Of a stretch of 64,000 nucleotides of DNA, positions 46,096 to 55,450 are shown piece after piece. The notes below the pieces were generated by a model that saw only the letters and a list, made by a program, of their open reading frames with translations, had not been told where the DNA came from and ran no database searches. This DNA comes from Rattus norvegicus (lineage: Eukaryota > Chordata > Mammalia > Rodentia > Muridae). Position numbers and translations under genes: made by a program. The stretch lies in assembly GCF_036323735.1 (NCBI RefSeq), contig NC_086024.1, positions 66,646,424 to 66,710,423 on the forward strand, read 5' to 3'. The stretch's first letter is position 1; each line of letters opens with the position of its first letter.

Positions 46096-46375
46096 TGTGT
46101 GTATGTGTGTGTGTGTGTGTGTGTGCGTGTGTGTGTGTGTCTGCCTGTCTGTCTGTGTCAGACTGTATGTATGTTTGTGTACTTGTGTGTGTTTGTGTGT
46201 GTGTCAGTGTGTCTGTATGTCTCTCTGTTTCCTATCTTTCCACTTTCTGTCTCTCTATCTCTGTCTTCTCCCTCCTTCCTTCCCTCCCTCCTCCCCGTGT
46301 GTGTGTGTGTGAGTGTGTGTATGTGTGTGTGTGTACACGTGCATGCATGTGTGAATGTGTATGAATGTGTGTGTT
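46096..46375 (+). repeat. TG-rich low-complexity cluster
   Basis: (TG)n with CTGTCTG, TTTG and TCTC interruptions, a (CCTT/CCTC) block near 46264-46295, and a second (TG)n to about 46375. The stacked Val/Cys open frames in three phases are artefacts. Confidence 0.95.
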
Positions 46376-46599
46376 CACACTCTGCTCAGTTCTTTTTTCT
46401 ACCTTAGGCAGTGCTGCCACAAGAAGGTGAGTCTACCCAATTTGGTGATGCACTTAGCAAGCTGATCCACCTTTAAGATGCCTCTGTAAGAAGGTGGTAT
46501 TTTCCCTCTGTCTTTCTTTCTCTAGTTCCAGTTGCTCAGAAACTAGGTAAAAAGGAACTCAATATGAAGAGACTTCAAAATTCCAATTTCTAAAATGTA

Positions 46600-46830
46600 G
46601 AGACTATGCCAGATAGCACGCTTACAACGTTTTTATGTAAGCTATCTCATTTTATCTTCACAAAAATCTTCTGCGGCAAGCATGGGTATCACCTGTGTTC
46701 TGTAGATAATAAAACCAAGTCACAAATAGGCTAAGTAACTTCCTCAAGGTCTCCCAGCTTTGCAATGACAAAGCCATGATTCATGCCCTGCTTTTTGTCT
46801 CTTCAAAAGCTGGGCTTATGAACACTCTGC
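46600..46830 (-). mobile_element. MIR SINE relic, antisense
   Basis: Plus strand 'gtaagctatctcattttatc', 'ttcacaaaaatcttctgc', 'tgtagataataaaaccaagt', 'cacaaataggctaagtaact', 'tcctcaaggtctcccagct' and 'gccatgattcatgccctgc' are the reverse complement of the MIR 3' part, core and tRNA-derived region in order. Nearly full length for an MIR. Confidence 0.85.
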
Positions 46831-46834
46831 ATAT

Positions 46835-47380
46835 CACCCTTCTTCCTGGAGGGCATGGGTTTGGAACTGAATGTTAATGATCATCCCAACAGAAAGCTCT
46901 GTCTTCTGATATCAATCTTGGCTTGACATCTTCCTAAGGAACTTACAAGGCTTATAACTCTAGTACAACAAAGAAAGCACAAATCAGTGCAGTTTTGTTC
47001 TTACACTAATTTAAAAGCTATTAATTCTCAAAGTCTATTGTAGTTTGCTTTTCACATAAACAGAACATAGAATCCATTCTAAAACAAACTCTCTTTCAAA
47101 AGATCCCACCTCTCCAAATTCAGCCACTTTAAAAGGTTTTTAATCTTCAAGGCATAGAAGCATCTTCACTTAATCAGAAGCTGCCTAACTGGTATTGGTA
47201 AACACAGATGTTCAGAGCAGAAAATTAAAAGATCCAATTTCTAGTTCCTTTGACCAGTTTTAGCACCTTCCCCTTCCCTTATCCTACAAGCAGTGGGCCA
47301 TATATGTCTTGCCTCACTGGGAAGTTAATAGGTATTCAAAATTCTGTGCCTGGACATCCCACAAAGCAATATTCTTTGTG
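46835..47380. other. No recognised feature
   Basis: About 545 bp upstream of the CR1/L2-like fragment. It may include unrecognisable flanks of that old element. Confidence 0.4.
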
Positions 47381-47384
47381 ATGA

Positions 47385-47710
47385 ATGCCAGCCATTTTTG
47401 ACCCTCAGCTTTCCTTTGAGAGCCATATCAGCCACATTGATAAGACCTCATATTACTATCTCGGGAGTATAACAAGGTTAAGACGATTGCTGTCTCAGCA
47501 AGACACTGAGCTTTTGATTCATGCCTTTATAACAACAAGGCTGAATTACTACAATTTGTTTCTGGCATCCCTCCCAGAATGCACACTGCTTTGACTTGAC
47601 TTTGGATAAAATTCAGCAGCTGAGGTGTTCAACAACTAACAGACATGTCTGTGCATATCACCTAGTCCCACAAACATTATCCTAAATTAAGCACTGGTTT
47701 GAAAATGTGT
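47385..47710 (+). pseudogene. CR1/L2-clade LINE reverse-transcriptase remnant
   Basis: The frame 47385-47594 has the order FDPQLSFESHISHI ... RLRRLLSQQDTELLIHAFIT, then TRLNYYNLFLASLP. That matches the thumb-side RT segment shared by CR1/L2/Rex-type LINEs (typically L-D-x-x-L-S-F-x-x-H-I ... L-V-H-A-F-I-T-S-R-L-D-Y-C-N-A-L-L-x-G-L-P). After the stop at 47592-47594 the same frame continues with N-S-A-A, where the family has Q-N-S-A-A-R. Seventy codons free of stops in an element of this presumed age is notable. Family knowledge, no search run; it could be L2 or L3/CR1. Confidence 0.65.
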
Positions 47711-47714
47711 AGCT

Positions 47715-48405
47715 ACAGAATTGTTTTGCTTTTAACCCTATGAAACACTCTGAGCCTTTGCTCTCTGAAACAAAATTCTCATATATAATGCTGCCTGTAG
47801 AAAACATTAACTACATGGTTAAAGCAATATAAGATGCTTCTGAGAAATGTCTCACTCCACATATTTAAGGCTTAAGGCTCTGGAGAAACTAGTAGGCTCA
47901 CCAAAGACTCTTACTTCCCAACACACTGACTAGATCAAGAGACACATTCATTTACTTTTTAAATGTACAATATATAACATAATAATACTTCATAATCCAC
48001 ACTGATACCTTAGAAGAACTAAAATCACACAATGCCTTGTTGCCTCAAGACTTGCCGAGATATATTTCCTATTGATAGATTCATCTCATATCTGGTAAAT
48101 CTCCTATGTACCAGATCAGTGCATAACTCTTATAATTATATAGTAATGTCTTTCAAACTGTAAATATGCAGAAAACTTATACCTAGTGTGACATTAAGAA
48201 ATAGAGCCGCTGGAGACTAGCTAGTTCATGAAGTGTCACTGTCATGAATGGGATTAGCAACCTCATAAAGCGGCTCCCTTTTTCCCTTGTGAGGGCACAG
48301 TAAGAAAAAGCCCTTTATGAGAAACAAAGTTGTGACTAAACCAGAAGCATGCTGGTGCCTTGATATTGGACTTCCCAATGTCCAGAATTAGGAGTGGTGA
48401 ATTTG
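47715..48405. other. No recognised feature
   Basis: About 690 bp. Nothing recognised. Confidence 0.4.
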
Positions 48406-48409
48406 CTCC

Positions 48410-48545
48410 CTGTCTTTACCCCTAGGTTTCCTCACTTGCCAATGAAAATAAAGATTAGTTTACGAGGTTGCTGTGATATTTAAATGAGTGAACAAAAGAT
48501 TCAGTGAACAGAACCTGCCTGTCAGAAGCTTCGACATGACCGCTC
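48410..48545 (+). mobile_element. MIR SINE relic, sense
   Basis: 'ggtttcctcacttgccaatg', 'aaaataaagattagtttacg', 'aggttgctgtgatatttaaa', 'tgagtgaacaaaagattcag' and 'gaacagaacctgcctg' are the MIR 3' half ('gtttcctcatctgtaaaatgg...ttgtgaggattaaatgag'). Confidence 0.8.
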
Positions 48546-48565
48546 TCGTTATTTTGGTCACTAGC

Positions 48566-48585
48566 ATCATCATCATCATCATCTC
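48566..48585 (+). repeat. (ATC)n microsatellite
   Basis: Six CAT/ATC units, just downstream of the MIR relic. Confidence 0.95.
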
Positions 48586-48589
48586 AATC

Positions 48590-49560
48590 CAACTCAGATA
48601 ATTTCTGGACTATCAATGATTTAATGGGGTTGGCAATTATACTTACAAGTAATTCCTCTGTCCAAAAATGCAAAGATTCCAAAACCCAATATTATTCTCA
48701 TTGAGAGTTTAGAAAAAGAGATGACACCTTAGCAAGCTGGATTCTGCCACTTTTGAAAGCATGTGTGTTTATTCCTATAATAACCTCAGCAGAGAAATAC
48801 TTACTGTTCTAATTTTAGTGACTAGTAGTTTGGGCTTTAAAAATTAGTTTTCACAGATTATGTAGAAATCAAAATATATAACCATGATACTTAAGATCAC
48901 TCATGAGTTTTAGAAAATCAAAATGTGTTTATGCTTTAGAAAATTGATTAATTTCCACTTTTAATATGAAAATATTAGCAACTGTTTGCCATTTGTCATG
49001 TGTTTGTCCAGCGCCTTTTACACACACAAAAAATGTTTTTGCTGTTACATAACAGAGGGATAACATCAGTAGCATTCATATATTAAATATCTACTTAACG
49101 AAAATTAATTCAGTGTTTTTCTTCTGAGGTGCTATTCATGTAGCTGTAAACATGACATTCGAAGAACTCTATTCTTATTCTGTTGGGCACATCTATAATG
49201 AAATATGCAGGACTAGGTAGCCTAAAAGAGGATGCTTATGATCAAGTCATTGGCAAGCTCTATCCCTGCTTTGAAGATGACACTTCTTAAACTGTGTCCC
49301 CTTATGGCATGAGAGCAAAAACACTTATTATCTCAAGTATATAACAGGGACCTCAATTCCCTTCCTGAACACTCCACTCAAATGATTTAATCAGACCTGA
49401 AAGGCTCATCTTGGTGCTGACCACTAGTTTTTAACCCCTCAATTTGGAGGATATAAATCATAGTAAGAAGCAGGTAGGAAACTAAGATAGACAAGGAATA
49501 CTATATTTTTACTTTTCTCGAGAGCTGATGGCATGATTCCCACAGACAGCTAAGGGTAAA
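48590..49560. other. No recognised feature
   Basis: About 970 bp of AT-rich sequence. Nothing recognised. Confidence 0.4.
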
Positions 49561-49565
49561 AGGCA

Positions 49566-49763
49566 CAAGTAGCAACACAAAGTAAGTAGGATCATATCTT
49601 TATTTTTTCTAAAATGTCTAACCTTTGAATCTACAATGATATCCAAATGACTGGACCTACAGAGCTACCCTGAGAAGTCTAAAGGTGGACTGGAAAGACA
49701 ATGATGGACATATGATGGACAGAAATTAGGTTATTGTGGATTTGCTGAGAAAGTAAGTAAACA
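49566..49763 (-). repeat. Imperfect direct repeat, copy A
   Basis: About 198 bp aligning end to end with 50968-51158. Shared blocks include 'gatcatatctt', 'ctaaaatgtcta', 'gaatctacaat', 'tatccaaatga', 'ggacctacagagct', 'ggactggaaagaca', 'gatggacagaaatta' and 'gtggatttgctga'. Roughly 85 percent identical by eye. On the minus strand each copy begins TGTT and shows a pyrimidine-rich 'tctttccagtcca'. Family not recognised. Confidence 0.85.
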
Positions 49764-50009
49764 GCTACACAAACACTTAGACTGGGACAATAAAGGAAAT
49801 GAGTGGCTAGAGTCAAGCATTCCATCAGGTGTATTAGACAGTATCAGAAAGCAGGCATGGTAAGCAATCACATGTGTTCCTAGTGTGTGGAATAAATACA
49901 TATGTAATTAACTCCAAGCCACCAATAACGCATTGCTGTCTCTTTAAGAAAAGAAAAAATTACTCTTCTGTGGACGAGTGAGTTCAGGAGTTCTCTGCTA
50001 TAGGCTCCT

Positions 50010-50670
50010 TCTGCCTTCTGTCATTTGTCTGTTTTATGAGTGTGATTTTATTCCTGCCTGAAAGCTGCCCTGTGAATCTGTCCTTACACCTGTGTCCATC
50101 TGTCTGTGTTTATCCCTTACAAAGGACTTTGTTCCATCATTATTGAACAACACAAAAAAACCATTCCTTGAGGAAGGAAGGAGGGATATTTTACTCTTTA
50201 AGAGTTTTACAGTGATTAAGTCACTGACTCCAACTGACCCCAAATGACCAGATAAAAAAAAGCAATATTACAAACATCATCATTTATGAACCAATAAACA
50301 AATGTTGTGCTCAACACTATCCATAAATTTAGTCAACATTTATGGTAGATATTCATTTCATAAGATTTCTTTTGACCTCTACATTTGCTGCTTTCAGCAA
50401 ATGATACACATGCATTGTCTGGGGCAAGGGCATGGAGGAGTACATAGCTTAAGATTACAGCTATGCATTAGCTTAGATTGTAAAAGTTTACTATATAAAA
50501 ACTCCAAAGCAAGTAAGGTTGGTTATTACATTTTTCTCTTAAAGTAAGGTTAAACAAACAACAGGGTAGCAGTCTTAAATCTTAAGTGACTTCAAGGTGT
50601 ATTAACTCTGATTGTGAGTTCCAACAAAAGTTTCATACTCTTTGCATGTAAGACATTTTTTATCATAATA
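50010..50670 (-). repeat. Unclassified dispersed repeat, copy 2 (antisense)
   Basis: Reverse-complement relative of 8055-8760, about 42 kb away. Blocks on the plus strand: 'gacttcaaggtgtattaact' (about 50588-50607), 'taagattacagctatgcatt' (50450-50469), 'ttatggtagatattcattt' (50340-50358), 'actgaccccaaatgacc' (50233-50249), 'cccttacaaaggactttgt' (50114-50132) and 'cctgaaagctgccctgtg' (50057-50074). It sits between the two 195-bp direct repeats, about 250-300 bp from each. No coding domain. The 69-codon reverse frame at 50034-50243 has no motif. Confidence 0.6.
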
Positions 50671-50967
50671 TTTTGCCACATTCTAGTTAATCAACTCAAC
50701 AGAAAATCATTGGAAGGCTTACGGCAGAGGAATAGCAGAATCTGGCTGAACTTTTCATGACCACACTGGCTTCTGTGCAGAGAAAAAGCATGGCAGGAGA
50801 CAAATGACAAATGTAAGCGACATGAGGAGCAACTACAAGAATTCAGGTAAGGTTTTATTGTCCTGTGTTATGGCGATTAAGTTGGAAAGAAATTATTGGC
50901 ATGTCAATATATATACTGAAGACACAAAAGTGAAAGAGTGGCACTACCTAAAACCATCAACCCATAC

Positions 50968-51158
50968 AAAGTAGCGACGCAAAGTAAGTAAGATCATATC
51001 TTAAATTTCTCTAAAATGTCTAGCCTTAGAATCTACAATAGTATCCAAATGATTGGACCTACAGAGCTGCCCTGAGACATCTAAGGTTGGACTGGAAAGA
51101 CAGAAACTAATGGACAGAAATTAAGTTATCGTGGATTTGCTGAAGAAGTAAGCGAACA
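50968..51158 (-). repeat. Imperfect direct repeat, copy B
   Basis: About 191 bp partner of copy A, 1,402 bp downstream in the same orientation. The main length differences are a TTTATTTTTT versus TTAAATTTCT stretch, and an 'atggacat' insertion in copy A. No AATAAA-type LTR organisation could be confirmed. Confidence 0.85.
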
Positions 51159-51208
51159 GTTGTGTGAGGGAGATTGTTTGATTTGTTGTTAAATATATTA
51201 CCTACTTT

Positions 51209-51301
51209 GGGTTGGGGATTTAGCTCAGCGGTAGAGCGCTTGCCTAGCAAGCGCAAGGCCCTGGGTTCGGTCCCCAGCTACGAAAAAAAGAAAAGAAAAA
51301 A
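51209..51301 (+). mobile_element. ID SINE (rat BC1-derived)
   Basis: 'gggttggggatttagctcag', A box intact with one change (cagcggtagagcg), body 'cttgcctagcaagcgcaagg', B box 'gggttcggtcccc', A-rich tail with G interruptions. Perfect 18-bp target duplication aaatatattacctacttt (51191-51208 and 51302-51319). This is the longest and cleanest duplication of the three ID copies here, hence probably the youngest. Confidence 0.98.
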
Positions 51302-51574
51302 AAATATATTACCTACTTTTACACTTCTCAAATAAAAGCCTGAAGTTGTTCTTTGTGAGCACAAATGATTAGTCCACATGTGCCACTTCAATTGTACTTA
51401 CTATGGTCAAATGGTACTTTTCCTACACAAAGCTCAAACCCTTTACAGAATAGAGAGCTCAAGTTCTGAGTTAGTGCTATCAATCTGTAGGAGCATGTTC
51501 CTCCAGAGCATATCATTACTGAACAACCACAAAGTTCATTCATGCCTCTGAAACCATCTATCTGTTCAAGATAT

Positions 51575-51763
51575 ACAACTTGACCTGGATAGATGGCTCA
51601 GCAGCCCAGATACTTGCTGCTCTTCAAGGGACCCATGATCAGTTCCTAGCACCCATATCACATGACACACAACAACCTGTAAACCCATCTCCAGATAATC
51701 CAATGCCTTCTAGCTTCCATAGGCATCTATACACAAGCCTCATAGCCACACACATGCATGCCC

Positions 51764-51766
<3 letters not shown>
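51575..51766 (+). mobile_element. B3 SINE
   Basis: 'acctggatagatggctcagc', 'acttgctgctcttcaaggga', 'tcagttcctagcacccatat', 'acaacctgtaaacccatctc' and 'cttctagcttccataggcat', the order of a sense B2/B3 SINE. The CA tract after it is derived from its 3' end. A 95-codon frame (51580-51867) crosses both and is not a gene. Confidence 0.85.

Positions 51767-51804
<38 letters not shown>
51767..51804 (+). repeat. (CA)n microsatellite
   Basis: About 18 CA units at the 3' end of the B3 SINE. Confidence 0.97.
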
Positions 51805-51808
<4 letters not shown>

Positions 51809-51907
51809 CTAAGGAAAAGTATATAAAGGTGCTACAACTCAATTCTATAGAAAATGTACTAAGTTAATTGAATTATTAATAATTTGAAATCAAATCATAA
51901 TTAAATC

Positions 51908-52120
51908 TGCAGGGACTCGTGAGATGACTTAGATGATAAAGACGTTTGTCAAGCAAGCCTGGCAACCTGAATTCAATCCTTGAAGCCCCCATAATGGTAG
52001 AAGGAAAAAACTCATTCTAAAAAAAATTGTTCTCTGATCTCTATAAAAGCACCATGGCATGTGTGTTCAAACACATGTGTTATGTTTACACACATTATAA
52101 TAGCAATAAATATTCTAAAA
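51908..52120 (+). mobile_element. B3/B2-type SINE
   Basis: 'gcagggactcgtgagatgac', 'ttagatgataaagacgtttg', 'caagcctggcaacctgaatt', 'caatccttgaagcccccat', 'ctctgatctctataaaagca' and an A/T-rich 3' end match a tRNA-derived rodent SINE in sense orientation. Confidence 0.7.
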
Positions 52121-52134
52121 ATTTAATGTATTTT

Positions 52135-52325
52135 TGTTATTTGTTTTGTGTACATATGTATGCAAATGTGTACATGGACTTATACATACTGCATTGCAGA
52201 GGTGGAGGGCAGAGGACTTTTGGGAACAAGTTCTCTCTTTCTACCCTGTGGGGCCCAGGAATTGAACTCAAAATTGCCAGGATTTGCATCATGCATGTTT
52301 ACCTGCTGAGCCATTTTGTGTTTTA
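52135..52325 (-). mobile_element. B3-type SINE, antisense
   Basis: 'gaggtggagggcagaggact', 'tttgggaacaagttctct', 'ggcccaggaattgaactca' and 'gcatgtttacctgctgagcc' are the reverse complement of a B3 SINE ('ggctcagcaggtaaaca...gagttcaattcctgg'). Confidence 0.8.
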
Positions 52326-52371
52326 ATTCTCAAAGAAGATATATAAAATCAACTGTCAAAGATAATGAAAA

Positions 52372-52950
52372 ATGCAAAAAGCCCTTGCCGAAAATATACA
52401 GGAAATCCAGGACACAATGAGAAGATCAAACCTAAGGATAATAGGTATAGGAGAAAGTGAAGACTCTCAACTTAATGGACCAGTAAATATATTCAACAAA
52501 ATTATAGAAAAAAACTTCTCTAACCTAAAGAAAGAGATGCCAATAAACATTCAAGAAGCTTATAGACCTCCAAATTGATTGGACCAGAAGAGAAATTCCT
52601 CCTGTCACATAATAGCTAAAACAGCAAATGCACAAAACAAAGACAGAATATTAAAAGAAGTAAAGGAAAAAGATCAAGTGACATATAAAGGCAGACCTAT
52701 AAGAATTACACCAGACTTCTCACCAGAGACTGTGAAAGCCAGAAGATCATGGACAGATGTCACACAGACCTTAAGAGAACACAAATGCCAGCCTGAGTTA
52801 CTGTATCCAGCAAAACTTTCAATTAACATAGATGGAGAAACCAAGATATTCCATGACAAAACCAAATTTACACAATATCTTTCTACAAATCCAGCCCTAC
52901 AAAGGATAATAGATGGAAAACTCCAACAAAAGGAGAGAACTATACCGTAG
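52372..52950 (+). pseudogene. L1 ORF1 remnant (RNA-binding protein, C-terminal half)
   Basis: Two adjoining frames in the same phase (52372-52578 and 52579-52950) separated by one TGA at 52576-52578. The first half carries RRSNLRIIGIGESED and NIQEAYRPPN of the RRM-like domain. The second carries KGRPIRITPDFSPETVKARR and LLYPAKLSINIDGETKIF of the C-terminal nucleic-acid-binding domain. An intact L1 ORF1 has an additional N-terminal coiled coil, absent here. The stop falls where the family usually has an Arg, consistent with a CGA to TGA change (inference). Confidence 0.9.
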
Positions 52951-52977
52951 AGAAAGCAAGAAAATAATTTCCTTGCA

Positions 52978-54054
52978 ATGAAAGCAAAAGAGAGACAAGC
53001 AAACATAATTCCACCTTTAAGAATGAAAATATCAAGAAGCAACAATCACTATACCTTAATATCTCTCAATATTAATGGACTCAATTCCCCAATAAAAAGA
53101 CATAGACTAACAGACTGGAGACGTAAAGAGGACCCAGCATTTAGCTGCATGCAGGAAAAACACCTCAGAAACAACGACAGACACTACCTCAGAGTAAATG
53201 GCTGGAAAACAATTTTCCAAGAAAATGGCCAAAAGAAAAAAGCTGGAGTTGCCATTCTAATATCAAATAAAATTGACTTTCAATCAAGAGTCATTAAAAA
53301 AGTTAAGGAAGTACACTTCACATTCATCAAAGGAAAAATCCACCAAGATGAATTCTTAATCCTAAATATCTATGCTCCAAATGCAAGGGCACCTACATTC
53401 ATAAAAGAAACTTTACTAAAGCTCAAAGCACACATTGCACCTCCCACAATAATAGTAGGAGATTTCAACACCCCACTCTAATCAATGGACAGATCATGGA
53501 AACAGAAATTAAACAGAGATGTAGACAGACTTAGAGAAGTCATGAGCCAAATGGACTTAACAGATATTTATAGAACATTCTATCCTAAAGCAAAAGGATA
53601 TACCTTCTTCTCAGCTCCTCATGGTACTTTCTCCAAAATTGACCATATAATTGGTCAAAAAACGGGCCTCAACAGGTACAGAGAGATAGAAATAATCCCA
53701 TGCGTGCTATCAGACCAAGGCCTAAAGTTGGTCTTCAATAACAATAAGGGAAGAACGCCCACATATACGTGGAAATTGTACAATGCTCTACTCAATGATA
53801 ACCTGGTCAAGGAAGAAATAAAGAAAGAAATTAAAGACTTTTTAGAATTTAATGAAAATGAAGGTACAACATACCCAAACTTATGGGACACAATGAAAGC
53901 TGTGCTAAGAGGAAAACTCATAGCTCTGAGTGCCTGCAGAAAGAAACAGGAAAGAGCATATGTCAGCAGCTTGACAGCACACCTTAAAGCTCTAGAACAA
54001 AATGAAATAAATAAACCCAAGAGGAGTAGAAGGCAGGAAATAACCAAACTCTGA
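52978..54054 (+). pseudogene. L1 ORF2 endonuclease domain, broken
   Basis: Apurinic-endonuclease-like domain of L1 ORF2. Visible are LISLNINGLNSPIKRHRL (near residue 30), QEKHL (glutamate of the QETHL-type motif kept) and IIVGDFNTPL just before a TAA at 53479-53481. Past that stop come FYPKAKGYTFFSAPHGT and KIDHIIGQK. The final motif reads LSDQGLK where the family has S-D-H, so the catalytic histidine is replaced by glutamine with one residue lost. A TGA at 54052-54054 ends the segment in the same frame as the following RT part. Two independent defects therefore destroy nuclease function. Confidence 0.9.
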
Positions 54055-55450
54055 GCTGAAATCAACCAAGTAGAAATGAAAAGTACTATACGAAGAATCA
54101 ACAAAAGCAGGAGGTGGTTCTTTGAGAAAATCAACAAGACATATAAACCCTTAGCCAGACTAACCAGAGGTTACAGAGATTGTATCCAAATTAAGAAAAT
54201 CAGAAATGAAAAGGGAGACATAACAACAGAATCTGAAGAAATTCAAAAAATCATCAGATCCCACTACAAAAGCCTATATTCAACAAAACTAGAAAATCTG
54301 GAGGAAATGGACAATTTTCTAGATAGATACCTCATACCAAAGTTACATCAGGAACAAATAAATCATCTAAACAACCCCATAACTCCTAAAGAAATAGATG
54401 CAGTCATTAAAAGTCTCCCAACCAAAAAGAGCCCAGGTGCAGATGAGTTTAGTGCAGAATTCAATCAGACCTTCATAGAAGACCTCATACCAATACTGTC
54501 CAAACTATTCCACAAAATTGAAACAGATGGAGCACTACCAAATTCCTTCTATGAAGTCACAATTACCCTTAGGCAAAGACCCAACAAAGAAAGAGAACTT
54601 CAGACCAATTTCCCTTATGAACATTGACCCAAAAATACTCAATAAAATTCTTGAAAACTGAATCCAAGAACACATCAAAACAATCATCCATCATGATCAA
54701 GTTGGCTTCATCCCAGGGATGTAGGGATGGTTTAATATATGAAAATCCATCAACATAATCCACTATACAAACAAACTCAAAGATGAGAATCACATGGTCA
54801 TTTCATTAGATGCTGAGAAAGCATTTGAAAAAATTCAACACCCCTTCATGATAAAAGTCCTGGAAAGATCAGGAATTCAAGGCCCATATCGAAACATAAA
54901 CCAATAAAAGCAATAAACAGCAAACCAGTAACTAACATCAAACTAAATGGAGAGAAACTTGAAGCAATCCCACTAAAATCAGGGACTAGACAAGGCTGCC
55001 CACTCTCTATCTACTTATTCAATACAGTACTCAAAGTCGTAACCAGAGCAATCAGACCGCAAAAGGAGGTCAAAGGGATACAAATTGGAAGGGAAGAAAT
55101 CAAAATATCACTATTTGCAGATGATATGATAGTGTACTTAAGCGACCCCAAAAGTTCCACCAGAGAACTACTTAACCTGATAAACAACCTCAGCAAAGTT
55201 TCGGGGTATAAAATTAACTCAAACAAATCAGTAGCCTTCCTCTACTCAAAGGATAAACAGGCTGAAAAAGAAATTAAGAAAATGACACCTTTCACAATAG
55301 TCCCAAATTACATAAAATATCTTGGTGTGACTTTAACCAAACAAGTGAAAGATCTATATGACAAGAACTTCAAATCTCTAAAGAAGTTGAGGAAGATCTC
55401 AGAAGATGGAAAGATCTTCCATGTTCATGGATTGGCAGGATTAATATAGT
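54055..55450 (+). pseudogene. L1 ORF2 reverse-transcriptase domain, broken
   Basis: Frame 54076-54627 carries RRWFFEKINKTYKPLARLTR and LPTKKSPGADEFSAEF (RT motif 0/1 region). A frameshift about 54563-54575 interrupts the TLIPKP-type motif. From 54690 another frame has VGFIPGM, an in-frame TAG at 54721, and SLDAEKAFEKIQHPF (motif A aspartate kept). A disruption near 54893-54910 is followed by SGTRQGCPLSIYLFNTVL and LFADD (motif C, 55111-55125), then SGYKINSNKS and IKYLGVTLTKQVKDLYDK. Another frameshift lies near 55385-55395. The active-site residues survive as sequence but no continuous protein can be made. Confidence 0.9.

Noticed and set aside
46080..46420. Three forward Val/Cys-rich frames and one reverse frame
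   Set aside because: All derive from the TG-rich low-complexity cluster.
53655..54137. 160-codon reverse frame opposite L1 ORF2
   Set aside because: Shadow of the coding-like L1 ORF2 strand; other antisense frames at 52674-53045 and 55425-55754 likewise.
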